From Haloferax marinisediminis (lineage in GTDB: Archaea > Halobacteriota > Halobacteria > Halobacteriales > Haloferacaceae): DNA of 64,000 bases. The position numbers and the translations under genes are program-made. Below, in pieces: positions 52,725-61,063 of this stretch. Under the pieces are notes generated by a model. It made no database searches. It saw nothing but the letters and a program-made list of their open reading frames with translations, and had not been told where the DNA came from. The stretch's first letter is position 1. Each line of letters starts with the position of its first letter. The DNA is taken from contig NZ_WKJP01000006.1 in assembly GCF_009674585.1 (NCBI RefSeq), positions 62,001-126,000 on the forward strand, written 5' to 3'.

Positions 52725-53026
52725 CTAGGGTCTGCGAGTTTGTCGGCGAGTTCTTCACCACGGTTGAGGGCTTGCTTCGAGGCTCGAACTGCTTCGGCGT
52801 CTTGCCGGCCAATTATCTCGACGAGTTTCTCGAACTCGATGTGGTCCTTGAGGTAGAGTTCGACGACTGCCTCTCGGAAACTCTCTTCAGATTCTTTCTC
52901 TAAGAGGTACTGTTTGAGCGCCTCGATGAGTATCTCAGTCCGATTCTTATGGGTGACCTCCGCAGAGATGTCAGCGTGCGTGATAAATTCCTCGGAGAGT
53001 CAGAAGTTGACTCGTTTCGTGCTCAT
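52712..53026 (-). pseudogene. VapB-like antitoxin with in-frame TGA at codon 9
   Basis: From ATG 53026 the frame reads MSTKRVNF, then TGA at 53002-53000, then LSEEFITHADISAEVTHKNR and TEILIEALKQYLLEKESEE, continuing to TAG at 52712. The complete reading is about 104 residues and has the ribbon-helix-helix layout: a short beta strand KRVNFxL, then two helices. The TGA is one C-to-T change from CGA, which would give the expected Arg. A repeated TGTGTACA just upstream (53027-53052) may be the operator. Read-through or a later start would be required for function. Confidence 0.7.
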
Positions 53027-53158
53027 GTGTACATACAATGTGTGTACAATGCTAAAGATGTGTGTTTGAGTCCAAGCTTCGAAACGCTGGGTGTCCCTCC
53101 ACGACTTCGGACCACCACAGAAAAGTACATAAAGTAATGAATATAATATCTGATAACT

Positions 53159-53599
53159 ATGCAGGAGAGTGACTACACTCACGCTGGCGATGACCAGGTC
53201 CCCATTCTGAACCTAACTACGGAGGTCGGAACCGGTGAGAAAGCAATTGCGGTCGTGGAGAAAGACCCGAACGGCGAGGTGAAGCTTATCGGACCAATGA
53301 GCGAGCGTCGAAATATAACGATGACTATTTCGGGAGACGTCAACGGGGCTGACGAACAGGTGGTTGCCGTTGAGATAACCTTTCGAACGTACCCACAAGG
53401 ACCGAGTTCAAAAATCCGGATCTCCGCACACGTCATCGGCGAGTGGGGAGACGACATCGACATTCAGGAGCGACTCTCGAAACTCAGAGAGATTCAATCA
53501 GAAAAGACAGAACAGGAGGTCAATAAGACAAGTACCGCAAGCCCGAGTGTACTCAGGGGCCCCAGCGACGTTAAGGGGTTTTCTAGACGAAAACACTAA
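53159..53599 (+). CDS. hypothetical protein, 146 residues
   Basis: From ATG 53159 (MQESDYTHAGDDQVPILNLT). Beta-rich N-terminal two thirds (EKAIAVVEKDPNGEVKLIGP, then VVAVEITFRTYPQGPSSKIR) and a charged helix with a polar tail. No known motif. Divergent from the TA locus. Unknown function. Confidence 0.6.
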   Translation: MQESDYTHAGDDQVPILNLTTEVGTGEKAIAVVEKDPNGEVKLIGPMSERRNITMTISGDVNGADEQVVAVEITFRTYPQGPSSKIRISAHVIGEWGDDIDIQERLSKLREIQSEKTEQEVNKTSTASPSVLRGPSDVKGFSRRKH

Positions 53600-54012
53600 T
53601 CGATGTATCGTGCGGTGTAATCACTCGGTCACAGATAGTACACAGTAGTTTCTCTTTCCTTCCTCTAGCTATTCGGCGGTTCCTGCCTGACCTGGCGTTC
53701 CGAACTCAGTAGCACTGTACTTGGTGGTGATACCGTTCTTAACAGCCTTTCCCAACACGACCATGATCTCCATGTTAATCGTCGCGGAAAGTACGTGACA
53801 ATCGGCCTCAATGCACTCTATACCGATGATATGAAGTTGGACAGACTGCAGTGGCGTTACCCAGTAAATCAGCTGCGGGGAGAGTTGATTTACCCACTGA
53901 AAGATTGTAGAAGCGAGAGTTCTACGCCATGAAGACGGAGCAACCGTCATCAACGCGCTCGACAATACTGTCGTAGGCGATGATTTATTACTAGTGTGCC
54001 AACTGTTACACT
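53600..54012. other. intergenic region, no gene supported
   Basis: About 410 bp. A 98-residue minus-strand frame (53965-53669) has few acidic residues and odd composition, so I leave it out. It may contain relics. The promoter of the next gene lies at its right end. Confidence 0.4.
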
Positions 54013-54936
54013 ATGGGCTCTTGGACCGTCCTCTCATTTGGTGTTGTCAATCCTGAAGAACGACTCAGCCGAGTTCGACGGCAGTTAACGGTGAATGACT
54101 TCATCACGCTCACTGACCAGCCGATGCGCGGCGACGACGCGGGCGTCCTCGCGCTGACGACCAGTCGGCGGTACGAGCCGTCAACGGAACCATACTCTCG
54201 GCCACGACACGACGACGTCACCATCTACGGACCCTATATGGACCTCGTGTTGGAGCCGGGCGAGTACGGCTGTGTGCTCGGTGTGAGTAACACCGCCGAC
54301 GCCGGCGAGGGCCCAGTCTACTACAAGCGGAAGTCCGACGGGGCAATTGAAGTCATCGATCGGCTCAACGGCCACGCACCCAATGCGGGGCAGGATGCGG
54401 CCGACGAGTGCCTGTCGAAGTTCGGCTTCCGGCCGACGCCTGAGAGTCCACACGAGGTTAGGCACAGTGCTTACATCCGTCACGACCCGTTCGTCCTGTA
54501 CGACAGGATGTACGAGGTTGAGTCGGGCCTCGTGGACCCTAACGAGAACGTGGTCACGGGGCCGAAATGTCCGAACTGTGGCACGGCGGGGTCGTTCACC
54601 GACGAGTTGAACCTCCAAATCTACATCAAAACCCGGCGGTGCGACAACTGTAACGCTTCGTCCGACTTCGTCCGGCGTGACAAACTTCCGGCACACGACG
54701 GGCAGTGTTCCTGTGGCGGCGAATTCGAGCGCCGGGACTTGCAGTATCCAGACCTCGGGTCGACCGCGTACGAGTGTTCGGGGTGCGGCATCGTCACCTT
54801 CGACACGCTCACGCGCGACCGCGACGAACTTGCGCCGCATGTCCCGTACAGAGAGAGAGACAGCGTCCACCCAGACTACCGGGGATTCTACGACGGGCAC
54901 GGAGAGAATTCGGTGTGGCCTCCCGAGTTAGCATAG
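54013..54936 (+). CDS. zinc-ribbon hypothetical protein, 307 residues
   Basis: From ATG 54013 (MGSWTVLSFGVVNPEERLSR). Acidic, with a beta-rich first half and zinc ribbons in the second: GPKCPNCGTAGSF with RRCDNCNASSDF, then GQCSCGGEF with YECSGCGIVTF. This gives four CxxC/CxC pairs, two ribbons. Visibly richer in G+C than its neighbours, so recently acquired or from a different genomic background. Function unknown. Confidence 0.7.
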   Translation: MGSWTVLSFGVVNPEERLSRVRRQLTVNDFITLTDQPMRGDDAGVLALTTSRRYEPSTEPYSRPRHDDVTIYGPYMDLVLEPGEYGCVLGVSNTADAGEGPVYYKRKSDGAIEVIDRLNGHAPNAGQDAADECLSKFGFRPTPESPHEVRHSAYIRHDPFVLYDRMYEVESGLVDPNENVVTGPKCPNCGTAGSFTDELNLQIYIKTRRCDNCNASSDFVRRDKLPAHDGQCSCGGEFERRDLQYPDLGSTAYECSGCGIVTFDTLTRDRDELAPHVPYRERDSVHPDYRGFYDGHGENSVWPPELA

Positions 54937-55249
54937 TCGGACGAGTCGCTGCGGGTGTACGGACGAAGTGGAAGAATCGGGCCGAACGTCGGTCACCCTG
55001 CTGTCGTCGGCCCTGGCTCTGCTCTCACGTCGGCATCATCTGTATCCGAACCTCTGTTGGAGTTCGGAGGCATATTTTGTATGGCTTTATTTAGTTTATA
55101 GCCAAATGAGGCCTTCGTGCCAGGTTATACTTAACTTGGTTGTCTGCGTGGGACAACTGAATATGAGGGATGCTTAAGTACCTGACATTTTTAGCGAAAG
55201 TACCGAAAATGGAACACTCAGAAAGAAGCCTTCACCGAAGTGACCACCA
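54937..55249. other. intergenic region, no gene supported
   Basis: About 310 bp, becoming A+T rich toward the right end, which would contain the promoter of the DUF1643 gene. No repeat found. Confidence 0.4.
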
Positions 55250-55756
55250 GTGACTCGAGAAGAGAACACATCGTCCGGTTCCAAACGAAGTAGCGCAGTC
55301 CTGAGCGACTGCCGAGAGTACCGTTACCGACTCACGAGAGAATGGAATGCTGAGAAGCCAGCGGTCGCCTTCCTAATGCTCAATCCGTCTACGGCTGACG
55401 AGACGGAAGACGATCCAACGATTCGGCGTTGTATCGGGTATGCAAAAGACTGGGGTTACGGGTCGCTTGTCGTTGGAAACCTGTTCGCACTGCGAAGTTC
55501 AGACCCGTCAGATCTTCGGGAACACCCTGACCCGATTGGCCCAGATAACGACGAACACTTACAATTCATTTGTGATAACGCAGAGATGGTCGTAGCTGCG
55601 TGGGGTACAGACGGGGCACTCAAAGAACGCGGTAAAGAAGTCGCCCAAACGCTCAACGAGAACCTCTACGCGCTCAACACGACCAAAGAAGGCCATCCGA
55701 ACCACCCGCTGTACCAGCCGAAGGATGCCGAACCTGAGCCGTTTTTATACGAATGA
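55250..55756 (+). CDS. DUF1643 protein
   Basis: 168 residues from GTG 55250. Recognised by VLSDCREYRYRLTREW, FLMLNPSTADETEDDPTIRR, GYGSLVVGNLFALRSSDP, and MVVAAWGTDGALKERGKEVA. This family is common on plasmids and phages; its biochemical role is unknown, although the fold is thought to be uracil-DNA-glycosylase-like (from memory). The stop overlaps the integrase ATG (ATGA), so the two are translated together. Confidence 0.85.
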   Translation: MTREENTSSGSKRSSAVLSDCREYRYRLTREWNAEKPAVAFLMLNPSTADETEDDPTIRRCIGYAKDWGYGSLVVGNLFALRSSDPSDLREHPDPIGPDNDEHLQFICDNAEMVVAAWGTDGALKERGKEVAQTLNENLYALNTTKEGHPNHPLYQPKDAEPEPFLYE

Positions 55757-56560
55757 CCAACTACCAGTGGTCGCGAAAGTCGCTCGACGAACTTCGCGAG
55801 TTCCACTGGGAAACGATCAACCCTCAGATGATGCGTGGCGGCCTCGATTTCCAAACCATCCGGAGCTTCTACGAGTACCTCGTTGACTTCCGTCGCGAGG
55901 TGAACAACCCGGTCGAGAACGCCGGCAAACAGTTTCGGTGGGAACAGGGGACACCGAACAACCGGACGATGACCGCTGACCAAATCCGCGAGATGTACGA
56001 CGCTGCAACCTCCCTCGAAGACGAGCTCCCCGTGCTGGGTCTTGCATCCTGGGGATTGCGACCGGGAGAACTAGCATCGATGCACGTCTCTCAACTCGCT
56101 CTCGACGTTGAGGAAGAAACAGAACCTTACCTCGCTTTCGACGAGCGAAAGAACGGGCCAGGAACGGTCGCACTTCTCTACGATGTCAAGGAACTCTATG
56201 ACCGCATAGAGGTCTTAGACGAGCGTCCTTCATGGAACGGATACATCTTCCCGTCCTCCCAGTCTTCAAGCGGCCACCTGACGACCGACACGATCAACAA
56301 TCGGTTCAAGCGCCTCGCACGCGCGTGTAATGTATGCGTAGATGGCTCGGTACCGACCGAAGTTGAGCCGGCGCTTTTGGTACACTATGTATCAAGAGGC
56401 TGTTGGTGAGCTTCTCTCACAACTCAAGGGTGTGGCCGATGACCAAGGGAGTTCGTCGATTGTAGTGGTGATGTCGAACTATCTGTCGGAGGAGAAACGG
56501 AGGACATTCCGGAGAACTGCGATGCGATACACTCTTGGAGAGGTGTTCAAGTCCGAATAA
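55753..56560 (+). pseudogene. tyrosine recombinase (integrase) gene with frameshift near 56350
   Basis: The first frame (55753-56409) gives a core-binding part and a catalytic domain with GLASWGLRPGELASMHVSQL (first catalytic Arg in GLRPGE) and NGYIFPSSQSSSGHLTTDTI. It then runs off into PTEVEPALLV. The next frame (to 56560) gives RPKLSRRFWYTMYQEAVGEL, then GSSSIVVVMSNYLSEEKRRT with the likely catalytic Tyr. The halves fit as one integrase of about 270 residues; a +1 shift joins them between VDGSVPT and PKLSRRF. The N-terminal SAM-like domain is short. Without a repaired frame the Tyr is missing. Confidence 0.75.
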
Positions 56561-56574
56561 GCGTGGTCGGGCAG

Positions 56575-56973
56575 TTAGTCAAACGTCATTCCGTATCCCC
56601 AATCTTCGAGGCATTCTTCTGCTTCGTCGAGGTGCTGTAAACCCACCTTCACTAACGCTTCGCGAAGGTCGGTCAGTGAGACGTTTTCTTCGAACTTGTC
56701 TTCGAGTTCGTGGAGGGCATCTCGCTCTGCGACTTTTGTTTCCTTCTGTAAGAACAGTGGAACTCGGTCACGGCCGTCTTGGACGCCATCACGACGGAAT
56801 TTATACGGAATCTGGAGTTGCTGCTGAGATTGTTGCGTATCCCCTTCGTCCACTTGCGACTCAGTATTTTCACTCTCAGACGGTTCTTCCTGAGTTGATT
56901 GGGGCGTTGTCGACTCGACTGACGAAGTATCTGCGAAAGGATCTTCACCCGCTCCTTTCTTCATCCCAGTCAT
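56575..56973 (-). CDS. ParA-partner protein of the partition operon
   Basis: 132 residues. An acidic Ser/Thr/Gln-rich first half (QPxQ-like tract, probably disordered), then IPYKFRRDGVQDGRDRVPLF and a helical C-terminus (VSLTDLREALVKVGLQHLDE). It starts 4 bp inside the end of parA. In haloarchaeal plasmids this slot holds the small DNA-binding partner of ParA. It has no ParB domain. A decayed partial copy lies at 51.56 kb. Confidence 0.7.
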   Translation of the reverse strand: MTGMKKGAGEDPFADTSSVESTTPQSTQEEPSESENTESQVDEGDTQQSQQQLQIPYKFRRDGVQDGRDRVPLFLQKETKVAERDALHELEDKFEENVSLTDLREALVKVGLQHLDEAEECLEDWGYGMTFD

Positions 56974-57845
56974 GCAGTTAGCACCTCATGGTCAACGTCG
57001 CCGGGTTCTGGTGGGTTGGGTGCTTCGATGCCAACTTGTTCTTCGAGTTGTCTTGCGAGGCGGTCGAACTGAGCAAGCGTTTCGACCTCGTAGTCGCGTC
57101 GACGAGAGCGATGGTCGCGAACGTAGCTAAACGCCGAGCATTGCTCCATCCAGCACCCTTCCATGAGCGACGCACGTTCGCTGATTATCTCTGGGATTGG
57201 GTAATTAATCTCGTCTAAGATTTTTCGCTGGTCACGGGTGTTTTTGAATCCTGTTGGGACTGCAGCGAGGACGCCGACGTCGATACCGAGTTGTTCTTCG
57301 AATCCTGCGACGAGTGCTTCGAGGCCTTCAACCGCTGCACGACCTTTTGCGCTTGGCTCGACGGGAATCACGAGGGATCTGGTTGCGTGAATCGCGTTGT
57401 AGAGGTGTGGTCCTTCCGTTGCTGGTGGGTCACAGATGAGAACGTCGTATTTGTCTGGAACGCCTGCCTCGCGGAGCACACGAAGTAACTGGGCGTGCAT
57501 TCCGAATGCCTCACCCATCGCCTCTGCTTGGTCCTTTTCACGCTGTAAAAACTCGGCCAGGTCTGAGAGCATATTGTGCTCAGGAACGATATCGACGCCT
57601 TCTACAGTCCGAATAAGATTGTTGAATTCACCGTTCGGGCGTCGGATCATGTGACGGACGACGTTATCGACCGAATCCGTTCGCTGGTCATCGACGCCGA
57701 AGAGACGCGAGAGATCTCCGTCTTGCGGGTCGAGTGGGACGACAAGCGGTTTTACCCCGGCACGAGCATGTGCGACCGCGAGGTTTGCTGCGGTGGTCGT
57801 TTTACCGACCCCACCTGCCTCGCTGTAGGTCGAATACGTAAGCAT
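56970..57845 (-). CDS. parA: ParA/SojC-like partition ATPase
   Basis: 291 residues with start ATG 57845 (MLTYSTYSEAGGVGKTTTAA). The Walker A motif EAGGVGKTT lacks the leading signature Lys of canonical ParA (KGGVGKT), as in haloarchaeal SojC types. LVVPLDPQDGDLSRLFGVDD is the Walker A' strand, and YDVLICDPPATEGPHLYNAI the Walker B. It segregates the replicon by ATP-dependent binding to DNA, together with the partner protein downstream. The 24 codons upstream of 57845 overlap the repeats and are not used. Confidence 0.9.
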   Translation of the reverse strand: MLTYSTYSEAGGVGKTTTAANLAVAHARAGVKPLVVPLDPQDGDLSRLFGVDDQRTDSVDNVVRHMIRRPNGEFNNLIRTVEGVDIVPEHNMLSDLAEFLQREKDQAEAMGEAFGMHAQLLRVLREAGVPDKYDVLICDPPATEGPHLYNAIHATRSLVIPVEPSAKGRAAVEGLEALVAGFEEQLGIDVGVLAAVPTGFKNTRDQRKILDEINYPIPEIISERASLMEGCWMEQCSAFSYVRDHRSRRRDYEVETLAQFDRLARQLEEQVGIEAPNPPEPGDVDHEVLTA

Positions 57846-58165
57846 ACTGTGTTCATGAATTACCTTCACCTTGAATCTTCTGTGAATGTCTACATGGTGT
57901 TCATTAATTTTGTTCATTCATGAATGGTTCTAGTGAACACAATTGGTGAACATTTGTAGTGAATACAGGTGGTGAATGAATAACTGAACTCGCGCAGATA
58001 CATATTAGAGTACGCCAAACCGCCGTTCACGTTCTTATCAAATAGGTATTCATCTGGTAGCATCTCTCTGAGGTTGGGTGATTTCTATGAACATGTACAT
58101 TGAACATAACTGATGAACAAAATCAATGAATGTATTTAATGAATAGTGTTCATGAATGCAATACC
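57846..58165. promoter_or_regulatory. GTTCA/TGAAC iteron-like region upstream of parA
   Basis: Many copies of GTTCAT(G/T)AAT and its complement cluster here: 57851-57860, 57899-57908, 57912-57925 (GTTCATTCATGAAT), 57934-57939, 57946-57952, 58087-58092, 58099-58104, 58111-58118 and 58148-58157. They surround the parA start and its promoter and extend about 300 bp. The arrangement suits a partition centromere or an autoregulatory operator bound by the partner protein. Confidence 0.65.
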
Positions 58166-58689
58166 TGTATGTTATCAGTGGGTGTATACTGTGAATACCA
58201 TACTCACCGACCACCTTTGCATTGGCATCCCGCTAATAAGTGGAGACAACCGGTATCGCACGCGTCTCCTTCCCTATGATAATTCGACGGCACTTGGTTG
58301 ATGTCCTGACTGCAGAAAAGAGATTGGGGTACACCAGTCGGTTATTGAGTTCGAGGATACTGATGGGACAGCTGAGGTGTTTTTCCAAGAAAGCTTCATG
58401 TGGTGAAGTTGTCATTCCGAAATGACGAGCTGGTGCTACCTGTTGATGAGATTGTCCGTACTGAATTCTTGGGCGAATTCGTGTCCTGACCGAAATACTG
58501 GTTCTGGCTTTGTCGTTTGGGAGGCTGTTTCTGCGTAAAAGACGGGTCGATGCCGGACTGAACTCCTCGAACGGGCGTAGCGACCGAGTCGAGCGATGCT
58601 CTTGATTAACGAACGGCAATATGAAAGGGCGGAATAAGGGTAGCGGGCCTGAGGTTGGGTTTGAGGACTGACTCCCACGGGGTTGACAA
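58166..58689. other. gap with a coding remnant at 58302-58395
   Basis: About 520 bp without a complete gene. The plus-strand frame at 58302-58395 reads CPDCRKEIGVHQSVIEFEDT and DGTAEVFFQESFMW before a stop, which looks like the end of a zinc-ribbon protein, but it is preceded at once by TGA. I treat it as a relic. Nothing else is visible. Confidence 0.35.
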
Positions 58690-60816
58690 TTATCGCGAGG
58701 GTCTTTTCCTATCAGTGTGGGTCAGCAAGTCGTCTATGACCGCAATCTCGCGTGTCATCGAATCGTCGTCGACTGTTTTTGACTCAGTAGCGAGGTAGTC
58801 TCGGAGGTCGTCAAAGACGGCGGCGTACGAGTCTGAGACGCGAAGTGGAGCAGACTCACGTTCGTGTTTAGTACGAGTTTCTCGTCGTGCCATCCAGTCG
58901 TCAACACCTGCGTCTGCACTCTTCGAGGACTGTCGAACCGACGTGGCCCACTCGCGAAGCGTTCGGCCATACCGACTCAGAGCGACTGCTTTTCGAATCC
59001 GTCGGTTGTCGTAGTGCTGGTCAGTCGGGAGGTCAACCGTGACTCGGGAACCATGAGTGGTGCTATCGCTTTCGACCCACGAGAGGTCAAGCGTAACATT
59101 TGGTTGTTCGGTTTCCAATTGGTGTAGCCGTACGAGAATTACTCCTCCACGGGACTCACCTGCTGTGGTCGGTGACGGGAAGAGCGTCTCGATGCTAAGA
59201 ATCTGTCCGTTCGAAATGTCAGCATTTGGAGCACCATAAACAGCATCCACGTCACAACCATCAGTCTCGATCGACAACGACAGGTCGAAAACCAACGGCG
59301 AGACCATGTAGTCAAACTCGTCGGCGAGTCGCGTTTTGAACTCACTAGCAGAGTGAATGAAGTAGTGGTTGGCCCCGCGAATCCCGGACAACTTGCTCAT
59401 CAACGCCGCGTTTTCATCGAGTCCCATCCCGACGAACGTCGTGTAAATTCCCTCCTTGGAAGCATCGGTGGCACACTCGACGAGCGGGGCCGACCGGGTC
59501 TCACCGACGTTTGGCATCGCGTCAGTCATGAAGATGACACGCTGTTCTCGGTTGGTGTCGCCACCTGAGAGGAGTTCTCGTGCTGCGGTGAACCCCGTTT
59601 CCATGTTCGTGCCACCCCCAGCAACAACCTCGCGGATGTGACCCCGAATTGCGCCCATGTCGGTCGTTCGAACTTCGGAGAGAGGTTTTGCCACGTGAGA
59701 ATCTGAATTATACAGTACGACCCCAAACCGATCACTGTTATTGAGGTGACGAGTGAGCGCACAGAGTGATTCAGTTGCGGCATTCAACTTCGTCTGTTCT
59801 GGGTCAGTGGCTTCAGTGCTCTTTCGGGTACCGTTTGCATCGTAATAGTACTCGTCGAACGGCGAGGACATCGAACCGGAGATATCCAAGACGGCTACGA
59901 GATCGAGTGCTGGCCGTTCAAACTCTGAGGCGTTCAGTGTCGAGTCGAGACCGACCGAGAGGAACTGTTCGCGCTCTCCAGTGACGGGGTTGTCCCCAGC
60001 CGCACGTTCGAAGGTAGGGGTAAACAGGGCGTCGCTCGTTGATTCAGATTCTGCTGTGGGGAATTGGTAGTCGTAGAAGAGCCCTTCATACGACAGGGCG
60101 TCCGGTTGGGGGGCGTACCCCTCGGCGATGTTCTCACGGAAGTTTGAAGCGTCGCGAGCACCACCCGTTGCTAGTCCGAGTGACTCGTTTGCTGGCGCCG
60201 CACACGCATTGAGGGTAGGCTGGTTTGTATCACTGCGAGAAAACTCGAGTTCTCGCTCTGGAACCACGTTTTCACAGTCGACACAGATGTAGTCACTGTT
60301 GATCCGTGCCGGTGTACGAGTTTCTTTGGGTATCCAGTCGTCCTTTAGTTCGGTCGAGGCGGTGTTGACGGACTGGATACTATCGCACACGATGAAACAA
60401 CCGCCCAGATTCAATGCGTCGCTGACGCTGACCAGGTTTTCGTACTCATCTATGGTAGCCGACTCCCGGAGTGCTCCATTGCACTCTGGACACGATGTTT
60501 CGTGATAGGGTAGCGAAGTCTGAGCGGTTGCGACCGTCCCCTCAATCGTGTAAATCGAACCTACTTTGAGGTCAAGTCGTTCACCGCTGTCGTTTGGTGC
60601 GAGTACTACCTCGTAGAGCGTTTCGGCGTCAGTTCGAATTGAGACACGACAGGCTGTTTCTCTATCAACATGGACCGTCCGCTGTGATACAAACTCTCCA
60701 ATGAGCGTGATTTGTTCTCCATCTTGGAGCTTCCCGCCACCAGCTTTGATTGTGACCGAATCCATAACCCCGCCCCTCTCTCCAACTATCGACACCCTGT
60801 TGTCCTCATTGCCCAT
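58690..60816 (-). CDS. von Willebrand factor A domain protein with zinc-ribbon N-terminus
   Basis: 708 residues from ATG 60816 (ATG 60765 is an alternative start). Residues about 105-205 hold CPECNGALRES, then CFIVCDS and YICVDCENVVPE, suggesting a zinc site. The VWA domain starts at LVAVLDISGSMSS near residue 310 with the DxSxS MIDAS, followed by FGVVLYNSDSHV, AGGGTNMETGFTAARE (MIDAS Thr) and RVIFMTDAMPNVGETRSA. The C-terminal third is beta-rich (VTLDLSWVESDSTTHGSRVT) with a final helical region. Similar in design to vWA proteins that work with AAA ATPases, and the next gene upstream encodes one. Cytosolic; no signal peptide. Confidence 0.85.
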   Translation of the reverse strand: MGNEDNRVSIVGERGGVMDSVTIKAGGGKLQDGEQITLIGEFVSQRTVHVDRETACRVSIRTDAETLYEVVLAPNDSGERLDLKVGSIYTIEGTVATAQTSLPYHETSCPECNGALRESATIDEYENLVSVSDALNLGGCFIVCDSIQSVNTASTELKDDWIPKETRTPARINSDYICVDCENVVPERELEFSRSDTNQPTLNACAAPANESLGLATGGARDASNFRENIAEGYAPQPDALSYEGLFYDYQFPTAESESTSDALFTPTFERAAGDNPVTGEREQFLSVGLDSTLNASEFERPALDLVAVLDISGSMSSPFDEYYYDANGTRKSTEATDPEQTKLNAATESLCALTRHLNNSDRFGVVLYNSDSHVAKPLSEVRTTDMGAIRGHIREVVAGGGTNMETGFTAARELLSGGDTNREQRVIFMTDAMPNVGETRSAPLVECATDASKEGIYTTFVGMGLDENAALMSKLSGIRGANHYFIHSASEFKTRLADEFDYMVSPLVFDLSLSIETDGCDVDAVYGAPNADISNGQILSIETLFPSPTTAGESRGGVILVRLHQLETEQPNVTLDLSWVESDSTTHGSRVTVDLPTDQHYDNRRIRKAVALSRYGRTLREWATSVRQSSKSADAGVDDWMARRETRTKHERESAPLRVSDSYAAVFDDLRDYLATESKTVDDDSMTREIAVIDDLLTHTDRKRPSR

Positions 60817-61063
60817 TTACAACACTCCATTGAATCTATTAGAATATAAAACTTTCTTAGGCAACAATCAATTGTGTCTATCTGAAAATTAAGGGCCTCA
60901 TAAGCTGTTTACAGGGTTTGGTGAGGCTCTATCCACTCTAAGCCAGTGCACAGAAATGACGATAAATCGCCTCTTCAACGATACAAGCAATTCTCTTCGG
61001 GTGAGCTGAGAGGCTGTTTATAGGATTAAAAGCCAACTCTCCTGGATTTGACCCTGTGACAGT

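Noticed and set aside
53669-53965. 98-residue minus-strand frame between the TA locus and the zinc-ribbon gene
   Set aside because: Few acidic residues, unusual hydrophobic composition, no motif; kept out of the annotation.
54181-54900. 239-residue minus-strand frame inside the 54013-54936 gene
   Set aside because: Shadow of a G+C-rich gene; the plus-strand frame has zinc ribbons and acidic composition, the shadow is Val/Arg rich.
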